From positions 1 through 6,165 of the forward strand of contig JACQOL010000114.1 of assembly GCA_016202555.1 (NCBI GenBank): a stretch of DNA of 6,165 nt, given 5' to 3'. Position numbers and translations under genes: made by a program. Below the pieces are notes generated by a model. The model searched no databases, was not told the DNA's origin, and saw only the letters and a list, made by a program, of their open reading frames with translations. The stretch is from Chloroflexota bacterium (GTDB lineage: Bacteria; Chloroflexota; Dehalococcoidia; Dehalococcoidales; UBA2162). This document shows positions 4,790 to 6,165 of this stretch, in pieces; the first letter of the stretch is position 1; the number at the start of each line of letters is the position of its first letter.

Positions 4790-6165
4790 ATGCCGGAAGG
4801 TCGTAAGACCATTGTTTGGTTTAACGAAGTTACCAAAAAGGATATCGCTCTGGTTGGTGGTAAAGGGGCTAATCTAGGTGAAATGACTAACGCCGGGATA
4901 CCGGTGCCCCAGGGCTTTATTGTAACCGCTGAAGCTTATTTTGAATTTTTAAGGCAAACGCAAATCACCGATAAAATTCGTAAATTACTGGAACCGATAG
5001 ATGTTAATCAGAGCAAGCAGCTTCAAGAGATTGCGGTTCAGGTCAGGCAGGTAATCTCCGAGGCGATTATGCCTGCGGAAATAGCTAGTGAGATTAAGAA
5101 GGCTTATATTAAGATGGGGCGGTGTTTAGTTGCGGTGCGTTCCTCAGCGACTGCCGAAGACCTGCCGGAAGCCTCCTTCGCCGGTCAGCAAAGAACCTTC
5201 CTTAACATACAAGGTGAGCAAGAAGTGGTAACTGCTGTTCAGGAGTGCTGGGCATCACTCTTTGAAGCCAGAGCCATCTTTTATCGAGTGCAGCAAAAGT
5301 ATGACCATTTCCAGGTTGGCATCGCCGTCCCGGTGCAAAGAATGGTGCAGTCTGAGGCTTCCGGGGTGATGTTTACCCTGGAACCGGTAACCAGCGATAG
5401 AAGCAAGATAGCGATGGAGGCTGTCTTCGGGCTTGGCGAAATGATTGTCTCCGGAGAAGTAACACCAGATACATATATCGTCAGTAAAGATAAGCTAAAA
5501 ATTATCAGTAAGGAGATTGCCCGGCAAGAGTGGAAACTGATAAGGAGAAAAAATGGTAAGGGGGAAGACTCTAATATCAGGGTGTCATTGACTCTTGAAG
5601 AGCAGGCACGGCAAAAAATAAGTGATGATGATATACTGGCTCTGGCAAAAATTGGTAAGCGTTTAGAGGAGCACTATCAATCTCCTCAAGATATTGAGTG
5701 GGCGAAAGAAGATGACAAACTCTTTATCGTTCAAACCCGCCCGGTGACTACTATCCGTGAGAAAATGGCCAGAGTCAGACCTAAAATTACCGCCCCGGTG
5801 CTGTTATCCGGGGCTGGCGCCAGCCCGGGTATCGCCGCCGGGCCAGTTCGATTAGTATCTGATGCCTCTCAAATAGACATGGTAAAAGTCGGCGATGTTC
5901 TGGTGGCAGAAATGACATCTCCTGACTTTGTGCCAGCAATGAAGCGGGCGGCCGCTATTGTTACTGAGCGCGGGGGTAGAACTGCCCATGCCGCTATCGT
6001 TAGTCGCGAGTTAGGCATACCCTGCGTTGTTGGCGCCGGGCGGGCGATGGCTACCCTAAAGAATGGGCAGATGATTACCGTGGATGGGGCTACTGGCAAG
6101 GTTTATGATGGTAAAGTAGCTATTGCTCCTAGAGCCGGGTCTCAAGCTAAGGCAAAGATAAAGAC
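4790..6165 (+). CDS. ppsA: Phosphoenolpyruvate synthase (3' end beyond window)
   Basis: The enzyme converts pyruvate, ATP and water to phosphoenolpyruvate, AMP and phosphate in the cytoplasm, feeding gluconeogenesis. The first 458 codons are present without a stop. The N-terminal ATP-grasp domain shows GGKGANLGEM (23-32), VRSSATAEDLPEASFAGQQ (116-134, with Arg117), GVMFTLEPVT and the end motif DIEWA/QTRPVT (301-320). The phosphohistidine swivelling domain follows, with SGAGASPGIAAGPV and the signature GGRTAHAAIVSRELGIPCVVG around the catalytic His400 (bases 5987-5989). The C-terminal pyruvate/PEP-binding barrel lies past the edge; family members run to about 750-800 residues. GGKGANLGEM and the overall layout favour PEP synthase over pyruvate phosphate dikinase, but the missing half leaves a small doubt. 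The ATG at 4790 has AAGGAGGGG (4776-4784) five bases upstream. Confidence 0.93.
   Translation, partial: MPEGRKTIVWFNEVTKKDIALVGGKGANLGEMTNAGIPVPQGFIVTAEAYFEFLRQTQITDKIRKLLEPIDVNQSKQLQEIAVQVRQVISEAIMPAEIASEIKKAYIKMGRCLVAVRSSATAEDLPEASFAGQQRTFLNIQGEQEVVTAVQECWASLFEARAIFYRVQQKYDHFQVGIAVPVQRMVQSEASGVMFTLEPVTSDRSKIAMEAVFGLGEMIVSGEVTPDTYIVSKDKLKIISKEIARQEWKLIRRKNGKGEDSNIRVSLTLEEQARQKISDDDILALAKIGKRLEEHYQSPQDIEWAKEDDKLFIVQTRPVTTIREKMARVRPKITAPVLLSGAGASPGIAAGPVRLVSDASQIDMVKVGDVLVAEMTSPDFVPAMKRAAAIVTERGGRTAHAAIVSRELGIPCVVGAGRAMATLKNGQMITVDGATGKVYDGKVAIAPRAGSQAKAKIK

Noticed and set aside
1..6165. CRISPR array, tRNA or rRNA genes, transposase or integrase
   Set aside because: No regularly spaced repeats, tRNA-like clover pattern, rRNA-like conserved stretch or mobile-element protein was seen on either strand.

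Overview
The window carries most of a bacterial F-type ATP synthase operon on the minus strand, the gene for a bifunctional-nuclease-family protein upstream of it on the same strand, and a divergently transcribed phosphoenolpyruvate synthase gene running off the right edge on the plus strand. Gene order, protein style and moderate GC content suggest an anaerobic bacterium, possibly a Chloroflexota/Dehalococcoidia-type lineage. That taxonomic guess is inference only, because no rRNA or other phylogenetic marker is present.

Layout, read in transcription order on the minus strand: nuclease gene (4469-3915) with a near-consensus sigma70-type promoter; intrinsic terminator (about 3876-3843); a promoter lying almost on top of the next start codon; then atpZ-like gene (3767-3540), atpB subunit a (3540-2545), atpE subunit c (2485-2255), an uncatalogued 38-codon single-membrane-helix gene (2227-2111), atpF subunit b (2061-1561), atpH subunit delta (1518-979), a 94-base spacer with two hairpins, and atpA subunit alpha (884 to beyond base 1). 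On the plus strand, a promoter with a perfect TATAAT, a tandem 10-base repeat and a strong ribosome binding site precede the PEP synthase gene (4790 to beyond 6165).

The genes together encode the ion channel and rotor (a, c), the stator (b, delta) and the start of the catalytic head (alpha). Subunit c has the essential membrane carboxylate but lacks the residues that mark sodium-binding rings, so proton coupling is expected. PEP synthase converts pyruvate to PEP for gluconeogenesis and has its own promoter.

Two things stand out. First, atpA is broken as written. A normal first 34-35 codons end in TAA, and the rest of the protein resumes in another frame from the equivalent of E. coli residue 60. 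In place of the 25 conserved codons between them there are only 40 AT-rich bases. This is either a real lesion, a split gene, or an assembly error. Second, a well-formed small membrane-protein gene with its own ribosome binding site sits between atpE and atpF, where no standard F-ATPase gene belongs; it is a candidate accessory subunit.
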